DNA from: JBFAPK01 sp040676675
Lineage (GTDB): Bacteria; Actinomycetota; Actinomycetes; Mycobacteriales; Micromonosporaceae
Assembly: GCF_040676675.1 (NCBI RefSeq)
Contig: NZ_JBFAPK010000021.1
Coordinates: 62,001-126,000, forward strand
DNA: 64,000 nt
Reading direction: 5' to 3'
Under the pieces are notes generated by a model. The model searched no databases and was not told where the DNA came from. It worked only from the letters and a program-made list of their open reading frames with translations. A program made the translations under genes and the position numbers. Position 1 is the first letter of the stretch. Each line of letters starts with the position of its first letter. Below are positions 34,766 to 42,031 of the stretch, piece after piece.

Positions 34766-35617
34766 TCACTCTTTGAAAAATTTGATCAGTTCACGACTGA
34801 GTTGTTCGGGCCGCTCCTCGGAGATGTAATGGCCCGCTCCGGCAAACTCAACAAATCGGATGTCAGTCGCCCGCCACTCGTTGGACGCCCGAGACGTCTC
34901 CAGGTGGCTGCTGGGTACGAGGACCGGCATGGTCAGCTTTGGGTAGCTGACAGCCTCTTGTATGTCCTGGTACAGGGTTCGGTACCAGCCGGCGACCGCG
35001 CGGATCGACTCGACGGAGTCGAATGCGCGCCCGTATATTTGGCGGCTCTCCTCATCGATCGCACCCGGGTCGCCGGAGAACTGGTCGGCGAGCCAGTCGA
35101 CGACGATCCGGTAACGGCCTTCCAACAACTTCTCAGGAAGTCCGTCGAGTTGATTGAAGCCCAGGTGCCATACGTTGGGACCTCCCGGCGGTGGCAGCGC
35201 CGGCATGTGTAGTGCTCTTTCACCCGGCGCGCCTGGTTCCCACATCGCCAACTTCCGGGTCACTTCGGGATGGTTGGCGGCGAAGAAGAAAGCAATCCAT
35301 GAGCCGACGTCCTCTCCCGCCACATTGACCTTCTCGTACCCGAGGTGCCGGACCAGTTCCCGGATGTCGCGGGCCATGGTGGTCTTGTCGTACCCTGCGG
35401 CCGGCTTCTGGGAGTCGCCCATTCCGCGGTACTCGCAGACGATCACCCGGAAATGCTCGGCGAGTGCGGGCATCATCTTGTGAAACTGCCACCACGTACG
35501 AGGCCATCCTGGCAGCAAAATCAGTGGCTCGCCAGAGCCGCCGGTCACGTAGTGCAGCCGTACCCCGTTGACATCGGCGTAGGCGTGCTCAAAACCTCGA
35601 ATCTCGTTAGCGATCAT
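34766..35617 (-). CDS. alpha/beta hydrolase, epoxide-hydrolase-like
   Basis: 283 residues. The oxyanion-hole region is LLPGWPRTWWQFHKM, as in epoxide hydrolases. The nucleophile elbow is AGEDVGSW, so Asp103 is the likely nucleophile; the usual GHDxG has Glu in place of His. The catalytic His lies in GAGHYISEERPEQL near the C-terminus. An acid residue and lid tyrosines are plausible in the middle. This supports hydrolysis of an epoxide or haloalkane-type bond rather than a serine esterase. The start follows the cupin stop by 21 bases on the same strand, so the cupin and the hydrolase form one transcript. Confidence 0.85.
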   Translation of the reverse strand: MIANEIRGFEHAYADVNGVRLHYVTGGSGEPLILLPGWPRTWWQFHKMMPALAEHFRVIVCEYRGMGDSQKPAAGYDKTTMARDIRELVRHLGYEKVNVAGEDVGSWIAFFFAANHPEVTRKLAMWEPGAPGERALHMPALPPPGGPNVWHLGFNQLDGLPEKLLEGRYRIVVDWLADQFSGDPGAIDEESRQIYGRAFDSVESIRAVAGWYRTLYQDIQEAVSYPKLTMPVLVPSSHLETSRASNEWRATDIRFVEFAGAGHYISEERPEQLSRELIKFFKE

Positions 35618-35638
35618 GGCACTCTCCGATCAAATCCC

Positions 35639-36151
35639 TCAGCGATCCGGCAGCATCTCCGTCATGTACCGCTCCATCAGCTCCGCCGTCCGCTTAGGCA
35701 AGCCGCCTTCTTGCATCGGAGGAGCGACGCCCGGCTCGGCCGATTTGGAATTGACGAAGAGAAGGTTCTCGATGCCGCCGGGAGTGAACAGGAAGATCAT
35801 GCGTGCGGCGTGAACGCCGCGGTTGCGGAAGCGGTGCCGGGTTCCGCGGGGCACGAAGAAGAAACCGCCCGCGCCGGCCGTCACCGTCTGGTCGCCGTCG
35901 AGAAATTCCAGCTCTCCGGAGACCAGGTAGAAGGCTTCGTCGTGGGCGTTGTGCACATGGGGCTCGGGACCTCCACCGGGCGGCACCGTGGCCTCGACGA
36001 AGAGCAGAGAGCCATTGGTGCTTCGCTCGTCGACCTTGACGGTGTAGGTGTCGCCCGCACCCCAGTAGGACTTTCCCTCTCCGGCGGGGACGTAGATCGC
36101 GCCTCTTCTGGTGTAGCGGGGGTCCGTGGCGCCGGGACCGGCAAGACTCAT
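35639..36151 (-). CDS. cupin-domain protein, quercetinase-like
   Basis: 170 residues with a single cupin barrel. Motif 1 is PEPHVHNAHDEAFYLVSGELEF, which supplies two His, a Glu-type ligand and the G-x-hydrophobic-x-x end. Motif 2 is PRGTRHRFRN with the last His. A metal-dependent dioxygenase or isomerase is possible; many homologues are annotated only as cupins. The C-terminal helix TAELMERYMTEMLP is common in this subgroup. The gene is upstream of the epoxide-hydrolase-like gene with 21 bases between. A T-run and AT-rich stretch (36178-36205) lies just before its start and probably contains the promoter. Confidence 0.85.
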   Translation of the reverse strand: MSLAGPGATDPRYTRRGAIYVPAGEGKSYWGAGDTYTVKVDERSTNGSLLFVEATVPPGGGPEPHVHNAHDEAFYLVSGELEFLDGDQTVTAGAGGFFFVPRGTRHRFRNRGVHAARMIFLFTPGGIENLLFVNSKSAEPGVAPPMQEGGLPKRTAELMERYMTEMLPDR

Positions 36152-36759
36152 ACCCTGCTCCTCCTAGCCGGAGCGAAACGTTTTTTAATGATCGATACAA
36201 AACTAGTGCGGGCGCATTTCGCTGTCAACTACCTACTAGTGATGCAGCCCATACAGGGCGTTTGCCAACAGGACCCGCGCCGACAGAAGGGCGGGTTCGA
36301 GCGCTCGCTCCCGGCGACGGGTTGGAATTGGCTCCCGGAAGAAACGGCGGAATAGGGCGCGTTCGGGTTCTCTAGCTGCGGTCTCGGCCTTTGTTCGCGA
36401 GGCCGGCAAGGCCGCCATGGCCACCTCTCCCACCGACGGTGGGACGGGGCCGGACGCTGGGCAGTTTCGCCCTCGATCCGTCGTCGCCCGGAAGCGCGGC
36501 GCCCGGCGATGGCGGCCGTCGCGCGCCCGGTAGTGGCGGCCGGTGGTGGCCGGGTGGGCGGTGGTCTCGCGGGAGGCCGGTCGAGGCAGGCCGCGTCACG
36601 GGTTGCGTCCACCCGGCCGGCTGGCGTTACGAATTCCCGTCGCCTCCGGGCCGGGCTGTCAGGCGACGGTCCTGGTCCGCGTCGAGGTCTCCGGCTATCG
36701 GCGGCGGTACCCCACGAGCCCCGGCGCGCGGCGTCGGCGGAGACACCATCGCCGCCAAC
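36152..36759. other. 608-base gap upstream of the cupin gene
   Basis: Contains the likely cupin promoter (AT-rich around 36180-36240) and beyond that a G/C-rich stretch with only Arg/Pro/Ala-rich short frames. I see no gene and no hairpin of note. Confidence 0.35.
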
Positions 36760-37440
36760 TCACCGTCCGATGCGAGGGGGTGTGGAGGTGCCGTAGATGC
36801 GCTTGGCGTGTGAGGTGTAGCGGCGGCGAGCCATGAGGGGCATGACAACGCGAGCGAAGAGCGGAGCGTCGGCAAGGATCGCTTTGGTCGCCTCGGCGTC
36901 GCTCTCGTACATCACCATGCCGAACCCCAGGATCAGGTCGCTCTTGGGTGTGTTGGTCATGCCGTGCTCGCCCAGCTTGCCCCACTCCGCCGCGGTCACG
37001 TACTGCTCGGCCAGGGGGAGGATCTCCCTCTCCTCCAGCGCCATGTGCTCTACCAGCCGGTCGGTGAGCAGTTGGAAGGCCTCCGCGAGTTCCGTACCAC
37101 CCTGCGCGGTCGAGCGCCACTGCGACAGGCGCTCTCCAGCAATCGTCAGGGCCTCCTCGATGCCGTGATGCTGCTTCTCCATCGTGGGCACGATCTGTTC
37201 GGTCTTCGCGCCTCCCCGTTCCAGCAGGAGAGGCCACAGGTAGAGGTCCTCGCCATGGTGGTGGGAGTGCAGGAACGAGCAGATCTTGTCGGCGTGGTCG
37301 GCAACAACCTTGGCGCGGCGGGTGTCCCCCCGCGCCACGCCCCGGATGAGCTGCGGGAGGAGACGGAATTCGCGACGCATCATGGCGTGCGCCGAGTACA
37401 TGTCGCGCACGTCAGCCATCTTCACATTCTTGGGCTGCAT
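36760..37440 (-). CDS. hemerythrin HHE-domain protein (paralogue 2)
   Basis: 226 residues, clearly related to the protein at 30659 over its whole length, with the same ADVRDMYxAHAMxRREF opening and PPRIGR tail. Di-iron ligands appear in SAHAMMRREF, HSHHHGEDLYLWP, QHHGIEE and EHMALEERE; all are present. ATG 37440 has AAAGG five bases upstream. It is divergent from a MarR gene, and two perfect TTGAAGCTTCAA palindromes lie in between, so it is very probably a MarR target. Function in O2, NO or oxidative stress handling is inferred from the family. Confidence 0.88.
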   Translation of the reverse strand: MQPKNVKMADVRDMYSAHAMMRREFRLLPQLIRGVARGDTRRAKVVADHADKICSFLHSHHHGEDLYLWPLLLERGGAKTEQIVPTMEKQHHGIEEALTIAGERLSQWRSTAQGGTELAEAFQLLTDRLVEHMALEEREILPLAEQYVTAAEWGKLGEHGMTNTPKSDLILGFGMVMYESDAEATKAILADAPLFARVVMPLMARRRYTSHAKRIYGTSTPPRIGR

Positions 37441-37658
37441 GGACCTTTCTTTCTTTTGCGGGCACCGCCGGAGGTCGCTTGCGCTCCTATGGCGGGCGCG
37501 GACAGAGCCGTGTGCGTGAATGGCGACCGGTACCGCGGCTCGCTCGGGCGGCCTTCGCCCCCTTACCGGCAACCCGTGGGTGTCGGGAAGGTGCTACGCG
37601 GTGACGAGGTCGAGTTTGATCATGCTGCCTTGCCGTGCCGAGCGACCGGGACGCCTAG

Positions 37659-37674
37659 AGTTGAAGCTTCAACT
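37659..37674. promoter_or_regulatory. 16-bp perfect palindrome, MarR operator candidate 1
   Basis: AGTTGAAGCTTCAACT is a perfect palindrome in the 292-base region between hemerythrin 2 and the MarR gene. Length and symmetry fit a MarR-family dimer site. The centre is 44 bases from the second site (about four helical turns). Confidence 0.7.
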
Positions 37675-37704
37675 TGACTGTCGGGTCGACCATAGCACAT
37701 GATG

Positions 37705-37716
37705 TTGAAGCTTCAA
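37705..37716. promoter_or_regulatory. 12-bp palindrome, MarR operator candidate 2
   Basis: TTGAAGCTTCAA repeats the core of the first palindrome, 16 bases before the MarR start codon, where binding would block the promoter or ribosome access. This suggests autoregulation. Confidence 0.7.
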
Positions 37717-37732
37717 GTCACTTGATAGGCTG

Positions 37733-38245
37733 GTGATCATGACGGAGAACGCCGGGGCGCAGCGGTCGGGCGGAGAGGCCGAGCCGCGCTGGCTGAGGGG
37801 TGGTGAGCTGTCGGCATGGAAGTCCATGGCCAGGGTCCTGACGACACTCGTCCCCGCATTGGAGCGTCAACTGGAACGCGATGCGAACCTGAACTGGATG
37901 GAGTACCACGCCCTGGCGCTCTTGTCCGATCAGGAGGGGCATACGCTGCGGATGAGCGACCTGGCCTCCCGGGCCGCCTCGTCCCTCTCGCGCCTCTCGC
38001 ACGTGATCGCGCGTTTGGAGCGGCAGGGCCTCGTTTACCGTGTGCCTGATCCCCAAAACGGTCGGTACGTCCGGACGACGCTCACCCGCGAGGGCTACGA
38101 GAAGCTGGCGGCGGTCGCGCCGGCACACGTCGAAAAGGTGCGAACGCTGGTCTTCGACGTGCTGGAGCCCGACGAACTGAAAATGCTCAAGCCCCTATTC
38201 GATCGAATCTACGCGGCCATCGAGGAAGCCGAACGTCGAGGGTGA
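37733..38245 (+). CDS. MarR-family transcriptional regulator
   Basis: 170 residues with a winged helix: NWMEYHALALLSDQEGHTLR, MSDLASRAASSLSRLSHVIARLERQGLVYRVP and wing DPQNGRYVRTTLTREGYEKL. This is the standard MarR recognition helix and wing. No cysteine lies in the DNA-binding part, so a simple thiol redox switch is not obvious. The start is GTG 37733 or ATG 37739. Divergent from hemerythrin 2, with the two palindromes between, so it probably represses both. DoxX-family and peroxidase-like sequences downstream fit an oxidative-stress theme. Confidence 0.88.
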   Translation: MIMTENAGAQRSGGEAEPRWLRGGELSAWKSMARVLTTLVPALERQLERDANLNWMEYHALALLSDQEGHTLRMSDLASRAASSLSRLSHVIARLERQGLVYRVPDPQNGRYVRTTLTREGYEKLAAVAPAHVEKVRTLVFDVLEPDELKMLKPLFDRIYAAIEEAERRG

Positions 38246-38498
38246 GACCGGCACGTCCGGGGTGCTGCTGACGCGATGACGGGTCGGGCGCCAACGTCTG
38301 TTTCGACGTGCCGCGCGGGCGCCGGGAGACGCCGAGCCATGTCCGTGTTCCGCTGCGGCCGGCCGCGCCCATTTCCGTGATCAATGCCTGTTCCTCGTCA
38401 TTGACATCCGCCCCGTGGCGGGCCGGTCCGCGCTCCACGGTGGGCATCGCTCGCCCCGATCACCGGCACATCATCAAACCCAATCAATCGGAGTATCC

Positions 38499-38876
38499 GT
38501 GAACATCGCCTTGTGGATCATCGCTGCCCTGCTCGCCCTGTTCTTCCTCGCGGCCGGGTTGATGAAAATTGCCCAGTCGAAGGAGAAGCTGCTCACCAAC
38601 CCGTCCATGACCTGGGCCGAGGACTTCTCGCCGGGTGTGATCAACATGATCGGCCTGGCGGAGATACTCGCCGCGATCGGGCTGATACTGCCGCGGGCGG
38701 TGGATGTGGCCCCCGTCCTGGTGCCACTCGCCGCCTCCGGACTGGCCCTGATCATGGTGGGAGCCGCGGTCACCCACGGCCGACGTGGCGAGCGTGACGG
38801 CATCGTCAAGAATGTGGTGCTGCTGATTCTGACGCTGATCGTGGCCTGGGGAAGGTTCGGTCCCTACTCCCACTGA
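38499..38876 (+). CDS. DoxX-family membrane protein
   Basis: 125 residues with four likely membrane helices: NIALWIIAALLALFFLAAGLMKIA, then VINMIGLAEILAAIGLILP, then APVLVPLAASGLALIMVGAA, then NVVLLILTLIVAWGRF. The first helix ends with the GLMKI motif of DoxX/SURF4-like proteins, involved in redox and thiol-stress membrane complexes in actinobacteria. GTG 38499 has GGAG upstream at suitable spacing. It may be co-transcribed with the MarR gene, 253 bases upstream. Confidence 0.85.
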   Translation: MNIALWIIAALLALFFLAAGLMKIAQSKEKLLTNPSMTWAEDFSPGVINMIGLAEILAAIGLILPRAVDVAPVLVPLAASGLALIMVGAAVTHGRRGERDGIVKNVVLLILTLIVAWGRFGPYSH

Positions 38877-38892
38877 GCGGGCCATCACCCGC

Positions 38893-39118
38893 ACGAGTGA
38901 GGGTCCGGAGCGCACAGTGATTCGTCGGGCAGGTAGCTGCTCCTCGACGGCGGCGACCAGCGTCTCGTCCTCCGGGGTCACGCCCGGCCGGAACCGGCCG
39001 ACCACCCTACCGTCGGGCGCGACCAGGAGCTTTTCGAAGTTCCACTGAACGCCACCGGCCTCGACGTCGGCATCCGGGACGCTGGTCAGCTCGGCGTAGC
39101 CCGGGTGCCGCCCCGAGG
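38893..39118 (-). pseudogene. glutathione-peroxidase C-terminal remnant
   Basis: The minus strand reads HPGYAELTSVPDADVEAG, then VQWNFEKLLVAPDGRVVGRF and a tail AAVEEQLP. WNFxKFLV and the downstream strand are the C-terminal signature of glutathione peroxidases. The N-terminal half with the catalytic Cys is absent and the expected stop is gone, the frame running on antisense to the DoxX gene. A decayed gene fragment. Confidence 0.65.
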
Positions 39119-39594
39119 GCCGAGCCCGCCCGGCGGAATCGACGGGGAGGGCCGCTCACGTGACGCGCGATGTGCCAGGCACCGGCGCGCCGGTGGTCCG
39201 CGCCGGGCGCGGGCATTACCAGCTCGCACCACGAACCTGGACCAGCCAATGTGGACTGGCTTGCCGGGCCGTTGTCCTGAGCGTACCGGGGAACCTCGTT
39301 CCGGCGATCCCGGCCGGGTCGCCTGGGCCACCGCCGGCACCGCGTGCACGGGTGCGCCGTTGGTGGGTTCGTTGGCGAGTAGGGAGACACGGAGCCGATA
39401 CCGGATACCCGGCCCACTGCCATCGAAACGCTCGGCGCGGCCGTACCCGCCCTGCAACGGAACATCGTGGGTCGGGTCCGCACGGCCGCCAGCGACCTGC
39501 CGCAGGCCGTCGGGATGGATCGGGAGGCCACGCTGCGCCAGATCCGCGAGGCGGCCGGTGCTGACCCCGACCACCATGAACAACGCCATCGCAA
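39119..39594. other. gap with ambiguous open frames
   Basis: Two overlapping frames have codon-like third-position GC: minus from 39589 (MALFMVVGVSTGRLADLAQR...) and plus around 39390-39600 (AIETLGAAVPALQRNIVGRV...). Neither has a ribosome site or a family I recognise. The plus one runs through the hairpin at 39595. I do not call a gene here. Confidence 0.3.
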
Positions 39595-39633
39595 GGGGGA
39601 GGGGAAGGGCGCGTCCGGCCCTTCCCCTCCCCC
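39595..39633. terminator. perfect 16-bp hairpin, methyltransferase terminator
   Basis: GGGGGAGGGGAAGGGC (39595-39610) pairs exactly with 39618-39633 around a seven-base loop. It lies 70 bases past the stop of the minus-strand O-methyltransferase and could act in both directions. Confidence 0.7.
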
Positions 39634-39704
39634 GATTTCAGGCCGACCAGGCTGCGTCTCCGTTTTGCGCGACGTGAATGATCGGCCGCCTGCATAACAA
39701 GCAA

Positions 39705-40718
39705 TCAGCTGAGCGTTGCTTCGATGGCCGAGATGACCCCGGATCCGGACACGACGCGGTCGAGCCGGAACCCACCGTCGGCAAGAAGCCGACGCCACTC
39801 GGCCTGGGTACGCTCACGGCCGCCGAACAACGTCAGCATGACGAGATCGATCGTCTTCGTGAAGTGCGCTCCGTCGTCCTCCGGCATCACCATTTCCATC
39901 AGGACCAGGCGCGCGCCGGGAGCGGCGGCCTTGGCGATGTTGCGGAGAATTCGAACGGCGGCCGCATCATCCCAGTCGTGCAACACGACGGACATGAGGT
40001 AGACGTCGGCGGTGGGTATGCTGTCGAAAAAGTCTCCCGCAACGACGCTCGCCCGCTTGTCCAGCCCCGCCGCCGTGAGGACTTCGCTGGCTCCGGCCAC
40101 GATGTTCGGAAGATCGAAGACGATGCCCTTGCGCTCGGGCGCCCTGGTGAGTAGCTCGGCCAGGAGCCACCCATCCGCCCCGCCGATATCCGCGATCGTC
40201 TGCCCCGCGGGTATCTGATAGACGTCCAGAAGGTCGCCTAGTGAGACCCGCCCTCCGCCGGCCATGGCGGCGTTCTGCAGCCCGGACAGGCGAGGCGATT
40301 CCGTGACCCAGTCGAAGAACGGCTTGCCGAGAATCTCGTTAGCGCCCGTCTTCCCCGTACGCGCGGTGTGCAACAACCCGCTGAACGGAACGTAGTGCGT
40401 CTCCATGAGGTACCGCGCCGCCGCGCGCAACGAGTGCACCGGACCGTCGGCGAGCGTACGCCCCAGGTCGGTGACCTCCACTCGCCCGTCCAGGGTACGG
40501 AAAACACCCAGTGGCGTCAGGAATCGGATGATCCGGCCGAGCGCGTCCCTGTCCGCGTTGGTGGCTTTGGCCAGATCCTCCACGCTGCGCGGACCATCCA
40601 ACAGCTCAGTGGCCACCCCCAGTTCCGCTATCACGTAAAGAGCCTGAGACACCTCGAAACCCGCCAGAAGCTGTCGCATCTGCCAAGCAGCGGAAAGGGG
40701 CTGTCTACCATCAGTCAC
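39705..40718 (-). CDS. SAM-dependent O-methyltransferase
   Basis: 337 residues of the plant-type/actinomycete O-methyltransferase family. The N-terminal dimerisation winged helix (LLAGFEVSQALYVIAELGVATELLDGPRS) is followed by the SAM-binding domain. Glycine-rich motif I is IADIGGADGWLLAELL, the acidic loop is VVAGDFFDSIP and the catalytic-base region is VLHDWDDAAAVRILRN. LVLMEMVMPEDD and MLTLFGGRERTQAEW complete the signature. GTG 40718 follows GGAGG by six bases; the frame to 40895 has no support. Typical targets are phenolic or polyketide hydroxyls. No pathway gene is directly adjacent, although the P450 lies 6 kb away. Confidence 0.9.
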   Translation of the reverse strand: MTDGRQPLSAAWQMRQLLAGFEVSQALYVIAELGVATELLDGPRSVEDLAKATNADRDALGRIIRFLTPLGVFRTLDGRVEVTDLGRTLADGPVHSLRAAARYLMETHYVPFSGLLHTARTGKTGANEILGKPFFDWVTESPRLSGLQNAAMAGGGRVSLGDLLDVYQIPAGQTIADIGGADGWLLAELLTRAPERKGIVFDLPNIVAGASEVLTAAGLDKRASVVAGDFFDSIPTADVYLMSVVLHDWDDAAAVRILRNIAKAAAPGARLVLMEMVMPEDDGAHFTKTIDLVMLTLFGGRERTQAEWRRLLADGGFRLDRVVSGSGVISAIEATLS

Positions 40719-40903
40719 GATAATCCTCCGAAGTCGAACCCTCGACAGAAAGTCGGCTCCGAACGTTTCCACAGGACTCATCCCGGACCGTGGTCCGGGC
40801 ATCGCGAAGGAAGCGGATCCCACACTGATTCCGTTGAACCGGATCCGGCCGGCAGACGTCGCGTTCAGCGGTAACCTCTCGTGGACAGGAGCCATTCGTA
40901 GTC

Positions 40904-42031
40904 ATGACCGCGCAGTCCGATCAGCATGTCGACCCGGTCCGGGTCGCCGCCGTTCCCTCGCCCGAAGCCTCCGGCGGCGCGTCGCGTCCCGACCACGGGG
41001 CCGTGCCAGCGCCGGTCACGCTGCCGTCGGCAGCCCTGCCGGGATCGGCGCCACCGCCCGGGCCGACGGCCGACGCCGCTCCCGGGACCACGACGACGCC
41101 GGCGGCCGACCGGCCCGCCGACGCCGCTCGGGAGATGGCGGCCGAGTGGGGCTGGCGGGGACGCGCGAACCGGCTCAGCCACGGGGCGTTGGCGCTCGCC
41201 GCCACCCGCGAGGAGCTGGTCCACCGGGCGGCCCGGCGGCGGCTGCTCCACACCTTCAGCCGGACGATGTCCATCGTGGTGGCCAATCCCAAGGGCGGTG
41301 CGGCGAAGACCCCGAGCGCCCTGATCGCCGCGGCCACCCTCGGGTTCTACCGGGGTGGCTACACCCTGGCCTGGGACAACAACGAGACACGGGGCACCCT
41401 TGGGGCGCGGGCCGAGGAGGCTCCGCACCAGCGGACCGTCATCGACCTGTTGGACCACGTCGACGAGTTCCTCGACACCACCGCCAGTATCGGACAGATG
41501 GCGGCGTACCTACGCCTGCAGGGCGCCCGGTTCGACGTGCTCGCCTCCGACGACGCTGCCGGCAGCATGGAGATCATCGACGCCGTGGCGTTCCGCAAGC
41601 TGTGGACCGCGCTGTGCCGCTTCTACCGGCTGATCGTGGTCGACACGGGCAACAATGTCCGCGCGGCGAACTGGCAGTCGGCGACGGCGGTGGCGGACTG
41701 CCTGGTGGTACCGACCACGGTGCAGCGTGACGTGGCCGATAGCGGGCTGTGGATGCTCGATCACCTGATCCGCACCGGACGGGCCGATCTGGCCGGGAAC
41801 GCGGTCGCCATCGTCTCGTGCGCCGATCCGAAACCGGACGCGGCGCTCCTCGACGACATCGTCGAGCGCTACCGCCAGGTGGTGCGGGACGTGGCGGTGA
41901 TCCCCTACGACGGTGCGATCCGTTCCGGCGGGCGTATCGAGTACGACCGACTCACCCCGGCGACCCGCCGGGCCTGGCTCATGGCGTGCAGCTCGATCGT
42001 CGACTCACTCGTCATCCGCGACCAGGACTGA
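40904..42031 (+). CDS. MinD/ParA-like ATPase related to EspI of type VII secretion
   Basis: 375 residues: a Pro/Ala-rich disordered N-terminus (1-75), then a SIMIBI ATPase. The deviant Walker A is KGGAAKTP (about 130-137), lacking the last Ser/Thr of KGGxxK(T/S)T. TLAWDNNETRGTLG (usually D-x-N), VVDTGNN as Walker B and VVPTTVQRDV follow. WGWRGRANRLSHGALAL before the ATPase matches a segment common in ESX-associated MinD-like proteins such as EspI. No ParB gene is adjacent, so plasmid partition is unlikely. Its 3' end overlaps that of the convergent 648-residue protein by 20 bases. The proposed role is an ATPase for a secretion-like complex (inference). Confidence 0.8.
   Translation: MTAQSDQHVDPVRVAAVPSPEASGGASRPDHGAVPAPVTLPSAALPGSAPPPGPTADAAPGTTTTPAADRPADAAREMAAEWGWRGRANRLSHGALALAATREELVHRAARRRLLHTFSRTMSIVVANPKGGAAKTPSALIAAATLGFYRGGYTLAWDNNETRGTLGARAEEAPHQRTVIDLLDHVDEFLDTTASIGQMAAYLRLQGARFDVLASDDAAGSMEIIDAVAFRKLWTALCRFYRLIVVDTGNNVRAANWQSATAVADCLVVPTTVQRDVADSGLWMLDHLIRTGRADLAGNAVAIVSCADPKPDAALLDDIVERYRQVVRDVAVIPYDGAIRSGGRIEYDRLTPATRRAWLMACSSIVDSLVIRDQD

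Noticed and set aside
39086..39697. Possible genes on either strand after the peroxidase relic
   Set aside because: Both candidates lack a ribosome site and recognisable family, and one reads through a perfect hairpin.
40904..42031. ParA-type ATPase as a plasmid partition gene
   Set aside because: No parB or parS-like repeats are near, and the sequence before the ATPase matches secretion-associated MinD-like proteins better.
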